DNA of 64,000 nucleotides, from the NCBI RefSeq assembly GCF_035046485.1, contig NC_085138.1:294296256-294360255 (forward strand). Direction: 5' to 3'. Numbering within the stretch: position 1 is the stretch's first letter; each line of letters begins with the position of its first letter. The position numbers were made by a program, and so were the translations under genes. Under the pieces are notes generated by a model. It was not told the DNA's origin, made no database searches, and saw nothing but the letters and a program-made list of their open reading frames with translations. The stretch is from Aedes albopictus (Eukaryota > Arthropoda > Insecta > Diptera > Culicidae). Shown here one piece after another: positions 11,186-21,564 of the stretch.

Positions 11186-11644
11186 AAAATGATTCATCAA
11201 GAGTTAGAAATCGAATTATTTTCATCATCAGTCGAGAAAAGTGTTGTGGAATCAAACAGTAAAAGAGTGAATACTCGTTGCTTGGCAACAGCGGAGACGG
11301 TCACTCAATCTTATCCACGGAAGCAAGCTACGAGGCAATTTTCGATGGTATCCAGCATTCACCGCGGAGAAACCCAACACGCATGCGTGAAATGGTGAAT
11401 TCATGTAATTTTCTTTCTTAAATCGTCCAGATTCCTTGAAGGTTTAATCCCATCGATCTGGAAAAGCGTTGTGCAACAAAAAAGTGAAATATTGAATGCT
11501 TGATGGCTCAGCAACAATGATAAAGCCGGCCACTAATTATTCCACCTGGAATTCTGCATCGAATTTTCCAAATTAGAAACATTGCTCAATGAAAATTGGC
11601 TCATTTCTCGGTTGCTTAATGGTTTGAAGCGTCTGGGTGCAAGC

Positions 11645-11753
11645 GGGCGGGGCATGCAAACGAAATAAACTGGAAAGCCAGCCAAATGGGAGGAGCTTGA
11701 CCTGCTAATCTAGGGGTATAAATGCTTTGTCCCCGGTTTTCTTTCGTCATTTT
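11645..11753 (+). promoter_or_regulatory. Octamer-like + GC-box + TATA/Inr promoter P2
   Basis: GGGCGGGGC comes just before ATGCAAAC (11654-11661, octamer with its last base changed). TATAAAT is at 11717-11723 and the initiator TCATTT at 11747-11752. The TATA-to-A spacing is 32 bp, as in the other copies. Confidence 0.65.
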
Positions 11754-11969
11754 CGTTGGATCAGTCAAAGAGGTTGGTGGCGCCTCCAGTACGACAGCAG
11801 CACAGAGCAACCCAGCGAGCTCGGCTCGGCTGGAAATTTCATCCAAGGCAGCAAGCGGCGGGCCAGTTTACGACTGCTTCCAGCATTCAGCATGGAGAAA
11901 ACCAACACGCATTGCGTGGCATGGTGAATTCATCTAAATCGTCCAGAACGGTCCTTTTCAGGACCACCG
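11749..11969 (+). ncRNA. Predicted short histone-type transcript, unit 2
   Basis: Inferred RNA of about 221 nt. It has the best 3' end of the array: a perfect stem-loop at 11950-11965, ACCG, then AAAAGAGAA at 11981-11989. The mini-ORF MEKTNTHCVAW is present at about 11893-11928. Frames across the region, such as 11722-11937, start upstream of the predicted start site and show no histone fold. Confidence 0.45.
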
Positions 11970-11989
11970 AAAATCTTTCCAAAAGAGAA
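11950..11989 (+). terminator. Perfect histone 3' stem-loop plus U7-type downstream element, unit 2a
   Basis: GGTCCT-TTTC-AGGACC (11950-11965) has a perfect stem and the canonical loop, followed by ACCG. AAAAGAGAA begins 16 nt after the stem. Animal U7 snRNAs pair through a CUCUUU-containing 5' end, so this purine element is complementary to U7. Confidence 0.8.
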
Positions 11990-12489
11990 TTGGATTCGAT
12001 CGAGAATAGTGTTGCACCCAAAATGTAAAAGACATCGTCGTTTCTCAGCAAGAGTGAAGTTGGCTATTAAATTTATTCACGGCAGCAAGCAGTGGATCAG
12101 TTTTCGGTGGCCCAGCATTTAGCGTGGAGAAAACCAAAATGCTTTGTGTGAAATTGCTAATTCATTTAATTTTCTTTCTTAAATCATCCTGATTCCTCAA
12201 AGGTTTCATTCCATAGATCGGCAAAAACGTGGTGCAATCGAAAAGTGAAAATATGCTTGGTGAAATGGCAAAATGGCTCTGACACAGTGATGAAGCTGGC
12301 TGCTAATGGTATACAGAGTTCATCAACGCATTATCCTATCCGGACCGTTTTGTGTGAAGCATGGCTTAATTCTAACATTTTTCGAATTTAAATGATCCAA
12401 ACCATTTAATATTTTAATAATTTAATCCTTTCAATGGAAATTTACTCATTTCTCGGTTGCTTAATGGTTTGAAGCGTCTGGGTGCAAGC

Positions 12490-12598
12490 GGGCGGGGCAT
12501 GCAAACGAAATAAACTGTAAAGCCACCCAAATGGGAGGAGCTTCGCCTGCTAATCTAGGGGTATAAAAGCTTTGTCCTCGGTTTTCTTTCGTCATTTT
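12490..12598 (+). promoter_or_regulatory. Octamer-like + GC-box + TATA/Inr promoter P3
   Basis: GGGCGGGGC, ATGCAAAC (12499-12506), TATAAAA (12562-12568) and TCATTT (12592-12597). The core is the +1,866 copy of P1. The octamer region resembles P2 instead, suggesting gene conversion or a mosaic breakpoint. Confidence 0.65.
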
Positions 12599-12822
12599 CG
12601 TTGGATCAGTCAAGGAGGTTAGTGTCGCCTCCACTACGACAGCAGCACACACAAACCCAGCGACGGCTCGGCTCGGCTGGAAATTTCATCCAAGGCAGCA
12701 AGCGGCGGGCCACTATACGACGGCTTCCAGCATTCTGCATGGAGAAAACCAACACGTATTGCGTGGCATGGTGAATTCATCAAAATCGTCCATAATATAA
12801 ACGGTCCTTTTCAAGACCACAT
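12594..12822 (+). ncRNA. Predicted short histone-type transcript, unit 3
   Basis: Inferred RNA of about 229 nt, the duplicate of unit 1, ending at the mismatched stem-loop at 12803-12818. The mini-ORF is retained at 12739-12774. No histone frame is present. Confidence 0.4.
12803..12818 (+). terminator. Histone-type stem-loop, unit 3a (one mismatch)
   Basis: GGTCCT-TTTC-AAGACC, identical to the copy at 10937, with AAGAGTTGG following. Confidence 0.65.
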
Positions 12823-13031
12823 AAAATCTTCCCTGAAGAGTTGGACCGCCATCGATCGAGAAAAGCTAAGTGCAATCCAAAGTGAAAGACAGCTCGGCTT
12901 CTCAGAAGAAGTGAAGCCCACCATTAATTTTATCCACGGCAGCAAGCAGCAGTGGGTCAGTTTTCGGCGGTCCAGTATTTAGCGCAGAGAAAACCAACAC
13001 ATCGCGTGACATGGTGAATTCATGAACAAAC

Positions 13032-13051
13032 GGTCCTTATCAGGGCCACCG
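13032..13051 (+). terminator. Histone-type stem-loop, unit 3b
   Basis: GGTCCT-TATC-AGGGCC plus ACCG, identical to the copy at 11166, with CAAGAGTT downstream. Confidence 0.7.
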
Positions 13052-13510
13052 AAAATGATTCATCAAGAGTTAGAAATCGAATTATTTTCATCATCAGTCG
13101 AGAAAAGTGTTGTGGAATCAAACAGTAAAAGAGTGAATACTCGTTGCTTGGCAACAGCGGAGACGGTCACTCAATCTTATCCACGGAAGCAAGCTACGAG
13201 GCAATTTTCGATGGTATCCAGCATTCACCGCGGAGAAACCCAACACGCATGCGTGAAATGGTGAATTCATGTAATTTTCTTTCTTAAATCGTCCAGATTC
13301 CTTGAAGGTTTAATCCCATCGATCTGGAAAAGCGTTGTGCAACAAAAAAGTGAAATATTGAATGCTTGATGGCTCAGCAACAATGATAAAGCCGGCCACT
13401 AATTATTCCACCTGGAATTCTGCATCGAATTTTCCAAATTAGAAACATTGCTCAATGAAAATTGGCTCATTTCTCGGTTGCTTAATGGTTTGAAGCGTCT
13501 GGGTGCAAGC

Positions 13511-13619
13511 GGGCGGGGCATGCAAACGAAATAAACTGGAAAGCCAGCCAAATGGGAGGAGCTTGACCTGCTAATCTAGGGGTATAAATGCTTTGTCCCC
13601 GGTTTTCTTTCGTCATTTT
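13511..13619 (+). promoter_or_regulatory. Octamer-like + GC-box + TATA/Inr promoter P4
   Basis: GGGCGGGGC, ATGCAAAC (13520-13527), TATAAAT (13583-13589) and TCATTT with its A at 13615. This is the +1,866 copy of P2. Confidence 0.65.
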
Positions 13620-13843
13620 CGTTGGATCAGTCAAAGAGGTTGGTGGCGCCTCCAGTACGACAGCAGCACAGAGCAACCCAGCGACGGCTCGGCTCGGCTG
13701 GACATTTCATCCAAGGCAGCAAGCGGCGGGCCAGTTTACGACTGCTTCCAGCATTCAGCATGGAGAAAACCAACACGCATTGCGTGGCGTGGTGAATTCA
13801 TCAAAATCGTCCATAATATAAACGGTCCTTTTCAGGACCACCG
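13615..13843 (+). ncRNA. Predicted short histone-type transcript, unit 4
   Basis: Inferred RNA of about 229 nt ending at the perfect stem-loop at 13824-13839, followed by ACCG and AAAAGAGAA at 13855-13863. The mini-ORF MEKTNTHCVAW is conserved at about 13761-13796. Together with unit 2 this is the most intact promoter-to-end unit. Confidence 0.45.
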
Positions 13844-13863
13844 AAAATCTTTCCAAAAGAGAA
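13824..13863 (+). terminator. Perfect histone 3' stem-loop plus U7-type element, unit 4a
   Basis: GGTCCT-TTTC-AGGACC, ACCG, then AAAAGAGAA. The arrangement is the same as at 11950-11989. Confidence 0.8.
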
Positions 13864-14242
13864 TTGGATTCGATCGAGAATAGTGTTGCACCCAAAAAGT
13901 AAAAGACATCGTCGTTTCTCAACAAGAGTGAGGTCGGCTATTAATTTTATTCACGGCAGCAAACAGTGGATCAGTCTTCGGTGGCCCAGCATTAGACGCG
14001 GAGAAAACCAACATGCATTGTGCAAAATTGTGAATTCATGTAATTTTCTTTCTTAAATCATCCTGATTCCTCAAAGGTTTCATTCCATAGATCGGCAAAA
14101 ACGTGGTGCAATCGAAAGCTGAAAATATTCCTGGTGAAATGGCTCTGACACAGTGATCAAGCTGGCCGCTAATGGAATAAGGAATTCATCGATACATTAT
14201 CATATCTAGACCGTTTTGTGTGAAACATGGTTGTAATTCTAA

Positions 14243-14530
14243 CATTCTTTCGTCATTTTCGTTGGATCAGACAAGGAGGTTCGTGGCGCCTCCAGCCCGG
14301 CAGCAGCACACACTAACACAGCGACAAATCTCTGCTCGGCCAGGAATCTCACCAGGCAAGAAGTAAATCTGCGGCAGCAATCAGTTTCCGACGGCGGGGA
14401 AAACCAACACGGCATGGTGAATTCATGTCGTTTCCTTCCTAAAATCGTCCATTAAACGGTCCTTTTCAGAACCACCGAAACTAATTCCTCAAGAGTTGCG
14501 AATCGAATAATTTTCCTTCATCGATTTAGA
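14243..14530 (+). pseudogene. Truncated last array unit
   Basis: The promoter block is cut just upstream of the initiator: TTCTTTCGTCATTTTCG at 14246-14262 is kept but the TATA box is gone. The body is shortened and ends in a stem-loop GGTCCT-TTTC-AGAACC (14458-14473, one mismatch), then ACCG and CAAGAGTTG. Probably a dead boundary copy. Confidence 0.6.
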
Positions 14531-15680
14531 AATCATGGCAGCTTGCGACTTTGACTAGAATAACAACTATTAACAACTGAGAATTTTCTTTCAAATCTGC
14601 CATGTTCGTACGCACAAACACAGAAGTCAAGATCCTCGACCGTAACGGAAATGACGTCCAGACACCCTTGCTGTTGCTAGATAGCTGCATTCACCAGATA
14701 GGGTAGAAGCTTCAAAAAAGTTTATTACACGCTAAAAGTTGTCCTACGTCAAGCTTGCGGTTATGTCTCAGACATTACCCACCCCTAGTTTTCTCGTGTC
14801 AGTACATATCAAAAATGAAAATTGATTTTCTTCTAAACCCGTTATTAGAAATATCGCTTGTTATACTACATGATGACTAACGAGGTGTCTTACGTATGAT
14901 GGTGGCGGCAGGAAGAAGCACTCAATTTCACTCAAGAAATCCAATCCAGTCAGAAGAGATACCTTGGGAAAGTAACATCCAAAGCATCAACCACGAAGCT
15001 TGATCAATCAGAGCGACATCGAGGGATTCGCGCAGGATGTTTATTACCAAAAGGCCTCGCAACGGCCTATATCAGGAGAAATGATGCGGTAAATTTAGTA
15101 TTAAGTTTGATTAATCCTTTAATACGCTCCACCGCCTTAACCCCTTGGGCCATAGGGGTCAGATATGACCCCTACGACGAAATCGAGCATAGCGAACGCA
15201 TTCGAGGCCGCAACGAAAACACCTGGCTTCAAAAGATACAGTTTGAGGATTTTTAAATAATTGAAAAAGTGATCCTTTTTTCATTTCTCATATATTATTG
15301 TTTCTATAGTATTGAATAATATAACAATTCCATTTTTTTTGTTAACCATTCCCCATCATAGTAAAAGAGTTTATTGAAGTTGAAAACACTTCAAATTTAT
15401 TTTCCTATTGTGGATTTGTTTCATAAATGAATCCTAAGGGAATTTTCTCAGACTGTCTCGGAATCTGTCTCTATAATTTCAAGCGGCGTTTCCAAGCATT
15501 CGGATGAGATAAGTATTTTTAAAGTAATGCGGACTAATGCATTTAAAAGCCCGAATAACCTTTAAAAATTATGCTCAGTATAATGTACATATTTATACGG
15601 CGCATGTCGGGTAGTTGAATACTGAATGGACTGATTGAATAATTAAACATTTCTTGCAGCGATAACTTTTTATCTCTGTG

Positions 15681-16050
15681 AATAGGAGGCAATCAGTGAA
15701 GTACTAGATTGAAAGTAGTGAGCTGGATTTTTGTATGGTGAGATGATCGATTCTCCATTTCGGCAATGAAAAGGTGCAAACCGCGTGGGTTATATGATTT
15801 CTTGCCTAATTTGATGCTGATTGAGCAAAAGTTTGGATAACTGTGTTGTTGTATTATTTATTTCTTGCAACTTCAACAACACAGTTACCCAAGCTTTTGC
15901 TCAAACAGCATCAAATTAGACAAGAAATCATATAACCCACGCTGTTTGCACCTTCTCATTGCAGAAATGGAGAATCGATCATCTCACCATACAAAAATCC
16001 AGCTCACTACTTTCAATCTAGTACTTCACTGATTGCCTCCTATTCTTTTG
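15681..16050. mobile_element. Fold-back element, family B copy 1
   Basis: Arms at about 15681-15855 and 15873-16050 are near-perfect reverse complements sharing TCAGTGAAGTACTAGATTGA, GAGCTGGATTTTTGTATGG and AGCAAAAG. The spacer is under 30 bp. A diverged family member is at 24505-24860. Confidence 0.9.
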
Positions 16051-16503
16051 AAAATACATCGGGTCACTACTCGACTATGTTTCCCAACCAGCTGTCAGCA
16101 TTAGCTACCATTAAAAAATTTTCTCACACGTATTGCACCAACGGCGAATTTGTCAAATCAAAAATAAAAATATTTCGTCAATATTTACAAAATTTCAAAT
16201 GTTTTCGTCTTGAAAACCGGCAATTAAGCCAAGAAAAATCATAAAAGTGTAAGGATGTTTAAAACTAAGAATTAGAATGATTAAAAAAAAGAAATTCACT
16301 AAATCGCAAATGAATAAATCACTTCGATATTGCAGCTATCTAGCCAATGCATATTAACATAAGTGTATGAATATTTTTTTCCAATTTTCAAATTGATTAC
16401 TAATATTGTCTATTTCAGCAGTAAAATGTAGATCATTTTTATTGACATATTTAAAACTTGTTTTTTTTTTTGTTAATTACATCCCATTCAAATTTCCTAC
16501 ATA

Positions 16504-18429
16504 CAGTGTCGGACAAAACAATAAGACCACCAGCCATTTTTCATACAAAATTGCCAAGTTTGACGATGTGATGCTCGGTTTCTAGCGAATCGATATGGCT
16601 GAAATTTTGGCAGTCGCCATGGAGATACGTGAATTTCGATTTGTATTCAATTGATTCAGTTCTGTTCACTACATTAAAAGTTACAGATATACGAAACGAC
16701 AAAATAATAGGACCATTTTCAGATCGCCATGATCAAAAGATATATGAGAATATCTGATACTTGACTATTGATAAACAAGTACTAAAATTAAGGATGCCGT
16801 TCAAATTTGGGGACATTTTTATTGATTTGACAACAAATCCAGCTTTCCACGCTGGCCATAATGGCGGATGCTATAAAAAATTTGACAAGATCTGTGCCCC
16901 ACACTGAACTGAAATTTGAATGAGAAATCTTAGCAAACCGTGACTTTCACAGAAAATTTATGGTCACCTAGTTACCTCAGCCGAGAAAAGGAAACTTGTT
17001 ATCTTCTGCTTTGCAGAAAACTTTCATTTATTTAACCGTTTAATTATTCTATCTAATAATATATTTTCTGTTTTAGATTCATGGTGAATAAGTTCATGTT
17101 GATATCACGGACGTGCTCTGGATGACTATTAGTCTGGTGAAGTGTCTGTAAAGTGAAGGATTCGGTAGCCATATCGGGTGCAACTTCTGTCCAATTGCGG
17201 CGTGTGGGGACATTCCTCGATCGTTCCTAGCCTTTGTGGGTATCTTGAACTAATGGGCTTCTTTAGCAAGCGGTCAACCACGGTCAACCCTCCCCTTCCC
17301 ATGGTGCTCTAAGCCTCTCTAAGACATTGAGATGATTTTGGACAAGTTTATTTGTCTCAAGCATTCCAAGTTTAAGATTGACAATTGAAAGTACATATTT
17401 GTATATCTGTTTCATGTATTTCATAAAATCTTAATCATCAAATAGACGATCAACATCATTGGTGTTTTCTTATTCAATCGTTCAATGTTCTGACATATTG
17501 ATATTACTGATAGGTATTCATTGATCTTTTAAAAATCACAGGAGATATCCAACGTTTCCAAACTAAAGTAACGTTGAATCTTGAAGTGCCAACAAAGCAG
17601 CAGAAGTGGGTTTTCGGGAAATGTATGCAACGTTCGTAGTTTGCTTGCGGAATCAGCTCCATAGCTTCGCAATAACAACCTTCTAACGATTCTCAAGGAT
17701 AGAAAAGCTTTCAGATCGATGAACTTTAAGCTGGGTAAATTTCGTCTTGGATTTTGAGGTGCTACTTTGACCGCTTGATAATAGGGCCGATTTCTGGAGG
17801 AACGGCATAGACAGTCAATTATGTAAATATGCAGCACTTGGACTTCAGTGGTAGGGGTATTTCTACCTAATCCTTCACCCTACTGCAACGTCAAAGGACC
17901 AGTCATCCAGAGAACGATCATGATATGGACATAAATTCATTCACAATGAATCTAGAAAAGAAAATGTATAATAAGATGATAAAATATATTCTTGGGTAAA
18001 CTAAATAATTAAACTTTGGCCGTAAATCCCAGAAAATCAAGATATTTTCTCTGTTGACAGGTGACTAGGCGACAGCAGTTCTATTTTCAAAAATCCTGGC
18101 TTGCTAAGAAAACTTTATTCAAATTTCAGTTCAGTGTGGGGCACAGATCTTGTCAAATTTTTTATAGCATCCGCCATTATGGCCAGCGTGGAAAGCTGGA
18201 TAACCATCATGAAATTCTGGTGTTAGAATTTTGTCGCACCCTATATCTGTAACTTTGGAAGTAGTGAGTAGAACTCAATCAATTTAATACAAATCAAAAT
18301 TCCAGTAATTTCAAGTCAGCTGTCAAAATTTCAGCCAAATTGGTTTACTAGAAACCGAGTACCATATCGTCAAACTTGGCCATTTTGTATGAAATAGGAC
18401 CAGTGGTCTTATTGTTTTGTCCGACACTG
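16504..18429. mobile_element. Tc1-like element with long inverted repeats, no transposase
   Basis: The termini CAGTGTCGGACAAAACAATA and its complement are flanked by TA (16502-16503 and 18430-18431), as for Tc1/mariner elements. The arms extend about 400-480 bp inward, with shared AATGGCGGATGCTATAAAA and ACAAGATCTGTGCCCCACAC. The central ~1 kb is not transposase-like. A diverged right-end fragment of the family is at about 59985-60053. Confidence 0.8.
17529..17837 (-). CDS. Uncharacterised 102-codon frame in the Tc1-like core
   Basis: This open frame lies wholly in the non-repeated core. It shows a leucine-rich patch (NLPSLKFIDLKAFLSLRIV) that weakly resembles a leucine-rich repeat. There is no start context, signal peptide or known domain. 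It could be a captured host exon or a chance frame. Confidence 0.15.
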   Translation of the reverse strand: MLHIYIIDCLCRSSRNRPYYQAVKVAPQNPRRNLPSLKFIDLKAFLSLRIVRRLLLRSYGADSASKLRTLHTFPENPLLLLCWHFKIQRYFSLETLDISCDF

Positions 18430-19020
18430 TATATTCATTCAAACTATCTGCAAATTGATACCTTGTTTCATTTCTCTACATTATACACATATAACTTTAG
18501 ATTATACTATATTCCATTAATGTATATTGATTTCCCATATTTATTTATACCATATTTTATTGATGGGTTATTTAGTAGAGTCGGGGAAGGGGTCATCATA
18601 TTTCTTTCTCGTTTCAGAGAGCGAGTAATGGCGCTTAAGCCTAGGCTTTCGAGCCAGGGCATAAGGCGTAAATTCCTATGTCCCATCCCGGGAAGGAGAG
18701 CTTCAATGGAGTGACATTAACTTTCTTAGCAACGTCACTCCCAACGTTTTTACTTCTTATCTATACTAAATACTATAAGGAGCGGCTGACGAGATGTCGC
18801 CATTCCATGGTTTTATTGAAATGTATTTAAAAAACGCTGCACAGTAGGCCTGGCCGCTTCAATACTTGTAATACATCTCCGATGTACTGCAAGTATTGAT
18901 AATGACAAGAAAAATGATAGAAGTAGTCGATTCTATCATTTTCCAGGATTCTTCCAATGGATGGCTGTGTATGTGTAGACTAGACTAGACTAACGAAAAA
19001 CGAAAAACATTTTCCACCAC
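18430..19020. other. Non-coding; unassigned retroelement-like tail
   Basis: The stretch 18590-18990, with AGAGCGAGTAATGGCGCTTA, GGGAAGGAGAGCTTCAATGG and TAGACTAGACTAGAC, has the GC balance and short tandem 3' tail of a retroelement end. I cannot assign a family. Confidence 0.3.
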
Positions 19021-19155
19021 AAAAAAATCAGAAGTTACCTTGATCCATACTCTATATGTGTACGAAAACCGATTTTAAAAATATTGCTTCGTTATTTTAT
19101 AAAAAATCAAAAACCAAAAAGGGAGGAAATGCTTGAAGTTTCGCCTTAAGGTTGA
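19020..19155. repeat. Dispersed repeat, inverted partner of 9435-9600
   Basis: Contains TACCTTGATCCATACTCTA, GTACGAAAACCGATTTTAAA and AGTTTCGCCTTAAG, the complements of words in the 9.4-9.6 kb copy. Confidence 0.65.
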
Positions 19156-19263
19156 AGGATTCTTCATTGACATAATCGTCATCATTGAAAATACGAAAGC
19201 AGTTTTCTCGTTCAAAACTGAAATTTCCGTAGTGACAGTGAACACATTACTGTACTTCATTCG

Positions 19264-19560
19264 GCACCCACAATCAGTGATGAAAAATTCATTTCATCAT
19301 ATCTAAATTCAATCACCTATACTTAGCTCATTTTAGAAGCTGAACATGAGAATATGGTGTATGAGAAACTTGTGCGGCTATATCAGTTCTGCAAGAAAGT
19401 CACGGAAAAACCGCTATTTTTCGAATATTTAAGGTAAATGTCACGGACTACATTCGAAAAAATGCGAATGATATTCACTGTGAATATCATTTGGCGTTTT
19501 TCAAAGGTAGTCCGTGACATTTACCTTAAATACTCGAAAAATAGTAAAAACTCGCGTAAA
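19264..19560. repeat. Palindromic repeat with ~65-bp arms
   Basis: The left arm (about 19415-19480, with TTTAAGGTAAATGTCACGG) and right arm (about 19485-19550, with CCGTGACATTTACCTTAAA) pair around GATATTCACTGTGAATATC. The left half recurs at 2355-2580. Confidence 0.75.
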
Positions 19561-20810
19561 AACAGAATTGAGTGTATAGTAAAGCATGATTTCTTAACGA
19601 ATTGCCAGCGTATTTTTTGCAAAAATTTTGGATTGTTTGTTTGCTAATTTAGAGGTAAATTACTCGATAAAATTCTGAGAAATTCCTGAAATCGTAAAAA
19701 TGCTGTAAAAAAGATTGATTAAATCCTTTGTAGAATGTCTGAAACAATTGCTTATTTTACTTCTCATATTTATACTTTTGTAAAAGTTTTTGAATTGGAG
19801 TCTTGTACCATTTGAGCAGGTGTATCTATTTTGAGCACTTAACACTATTACTAAGTCAATTTTATACCTAGTAACTTAATTTTTGGCACACGGTGAGATA
19901 CGTACAGTACCTAACCCTATAGAAATATTCAAATCAATTGGTATGACTTAGTTATAGCGGAAAGTGCTCAAAATAGGTTCACCAGTTCAAATGGTACAAG
20001 ACCCTATTCGAATTTGTAAACCAGTTTATAACGAAAAGCATTTTGTAGAATTCTTGAACAATTTATAAGTTTTTGAGGAATCTGCAAAACGATTAATTGC
20101 AGAATCTCATATTGTTAGGATATCTGTTGAAATGTGGAGCATGTTTTTTTTTTAAATAAGAGTTATTTCAAGAATGACTGCCGTAAAATTTTTCCTGGAT
20201 TATTCGCATTATTCCTCCAAAAATTTTCCTCCTGGGGATTTGCCCTTGAGTTTTCAAGAATCTTCGGGTTTCTTTGTAAACTTGTAAAATTTGGAAAAAA
20301 TTGGGAAAAAATAAAATTTTCCCATGATTTAACAAAGAGCGGGCTTCATCAGAAATCACTCACGAAATAAACTCTAAATGAAGGTATTTCAAATAATTTC
20401 CAAGAAATTAGACAAAAAATGTTCAATAATGAAATGGGGATGTATTCATAATTCCGTAATAATGAAATGGGAAATGTATTCAGTAATTCCGTTAGGAATT
20501 CATCTCTAATGTTAACCAAACAATTTTTGAAAATTAAGCGCTTATTTCTTCATAAACATCTGAAAATCTTCAAAAAAGTTTCTAAATGGGCTACGTCGGA
20601 AAGTTCTTCTGGCATTCTGTCAGCACTCTCTTGATAAACTTTGCTAGAATTATTTTTACCAATTCTCTCATATTTTCCACAATTTCCATTTAGAATTAAG
20701 AAGCTTTTTACGAAAAATTTTCAAGAAAAATTTCTTGAGAATTTTTTTATACATATGAAATTTATTTAAATTTTTCCAACATAAATTTCTCCAGAAAAAA
20801 ATCCAAGACT
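19561..20810. other. AT-rich non-coding, nothing recognised
   Basis: A short inverted pair around GGTACAAGACCCTATTC (19990s) and GGAGTCTTGTACCATTTGAG (about 19797) is the only structure seen. Frames here are chance frames in AT-rich DNA. Confidence 0.4.
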
Positions 20811-20811
20811 A

Positions 20812-20900
20812 GGGTGTCTACTACCTGGAAAAAACCTGGAAAACCTGGAATTATCAGGGAATTTCAGTTACCCAGGAAAAAACTTGGAATTATCAGGGAA
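20812..20900. repeat. GTGTCTACTACCTGGAAAA repeat, copy 1
   Basis: AGGGTGTCTACTACCTGGAA begins a run of CCTGGAATTATCAGGGAATT words. The same opening recurs at 57540-57625. Probably the 5' end of an unassigned dispersed element. Confidence 0.55.
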
Positions 20901-21299
20901 TTCCGGAGTCAATGAGGGATTTTTTGGTGGAAAGGATTTTTTTTGCAACTAGTTTAGGTCTAGTATATAAAATTCATAAGGAAATTCTGGTGAAGTATAT
21001 AAAACCATTGCGTGCATTTATTAAATAAGATTCTTCAATCAGAATTCATGGAGTTTATTTTGATAGCTATTTGAAGGAACTCCTCTTTCAAAATTTCAAG
21101 TTAAAACATACAATATCTTTGAAGGAAGTTGACGACCGAAGCTGGGGAGGAATTTCTTACAATTCCTTAGTGCCTTTATTTTTAAATAAAGCTGAAATGC
21201 TTTGAGATTTTTTTGATTATTGGTAGATTTTAGAAAATTTCTAGAAGGAAATTCCAGATTCTTGAAAAAAAAACTTTGTTTTTTGTGCATTTGTTTAGG

Positions 21300-21480
21300 A
21301 TGTTTATTATTTATGGTGAAAACAAAGTTTTTCTTGTACATTTGAAGGACTTCATTGTACAACAGTTTGGACAAACCTGAATGTCCCAAAAGTTTATAAT
21401 AAAAAAGTAGACTAAAGATTGGTCCATAATCACGGATAAATATGCAACGTTACTCAGTATAGTGGATATGGCTGTTTTTA
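21300..21480. repeat. Direct repeat, copy 1 (partner 23285-23475)
   Basis: Shared words include CAGTTTGGACAAACCTGAAT, AAAGTTTATAATAAAAAAGT and TATGCAACGTTACTCAGTAT. A third, more diverged piece lies at about 23480-23700. Confidence 0.7.
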
Positions 21481-21564
21481 CGAGTTCAATGGTGCTAGAT
21501 CAAGTGCCGGGTACCAGATTCCAGCTCAGCTTAAACAAGAGCTTTTCCACGGTTAGGCTTAGGG

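Larger units (their letters stand above)
10600..14200 (+). repeat. 1,866-bp tandem duplication inside the array
   Basis: Landmarks repeat at exactly +1,866: TATA boxes at 10696/12562 and 11717/13583, and stem-loops at 10937/12803 and 11166/13032. About 10740-11640 is nearly identical to 12606-13506, with one difference seen near 10870/12736. The following ~700 bp are more diverged. Each 1,866-bp unit holds two promoter blocks spaced 1,021 and 845 bp apart. This suggests an older duplication followed by a recent one. Confidence 0.85.
9731..14752. repeat. Histone-type non-coding array bracketed by a 12-bp inverted repeat
   Basis: The interval starts with TTGACGTAGGAC (9731-9742) and ends with its exact complement GTCCTACGTCAA (14741-14752). 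Inside are about twelve degenerate monomers of roughly 200-250 bp. Each follows the order GGCAGCAAGC, GGAGAAAACCAACACGC, GGTGAATTCAT, AATCGTCC, a histone-type stem-loop or its decayed position, AAGAGTT or AAAAGAGAA, then ATCGAGAAAAG and AAAGTGAAA. Five monomers are preceded by a TATA/initiator promoter and one by a promoter remnant. No histone reading frame is present: promoter-to-stem-loop distance is only 220-295 bp, too short for any core histone. Confidence 0.8.

Noticed and set aside
11722..11937. Frame containing EISSKAASGG, reminiscent of the ISSKA stretch of histone H2B
   Set aside because: Only five residues agree, the flanking residues do not fit the histone fold, and the frame starts before the predicted transcription start.
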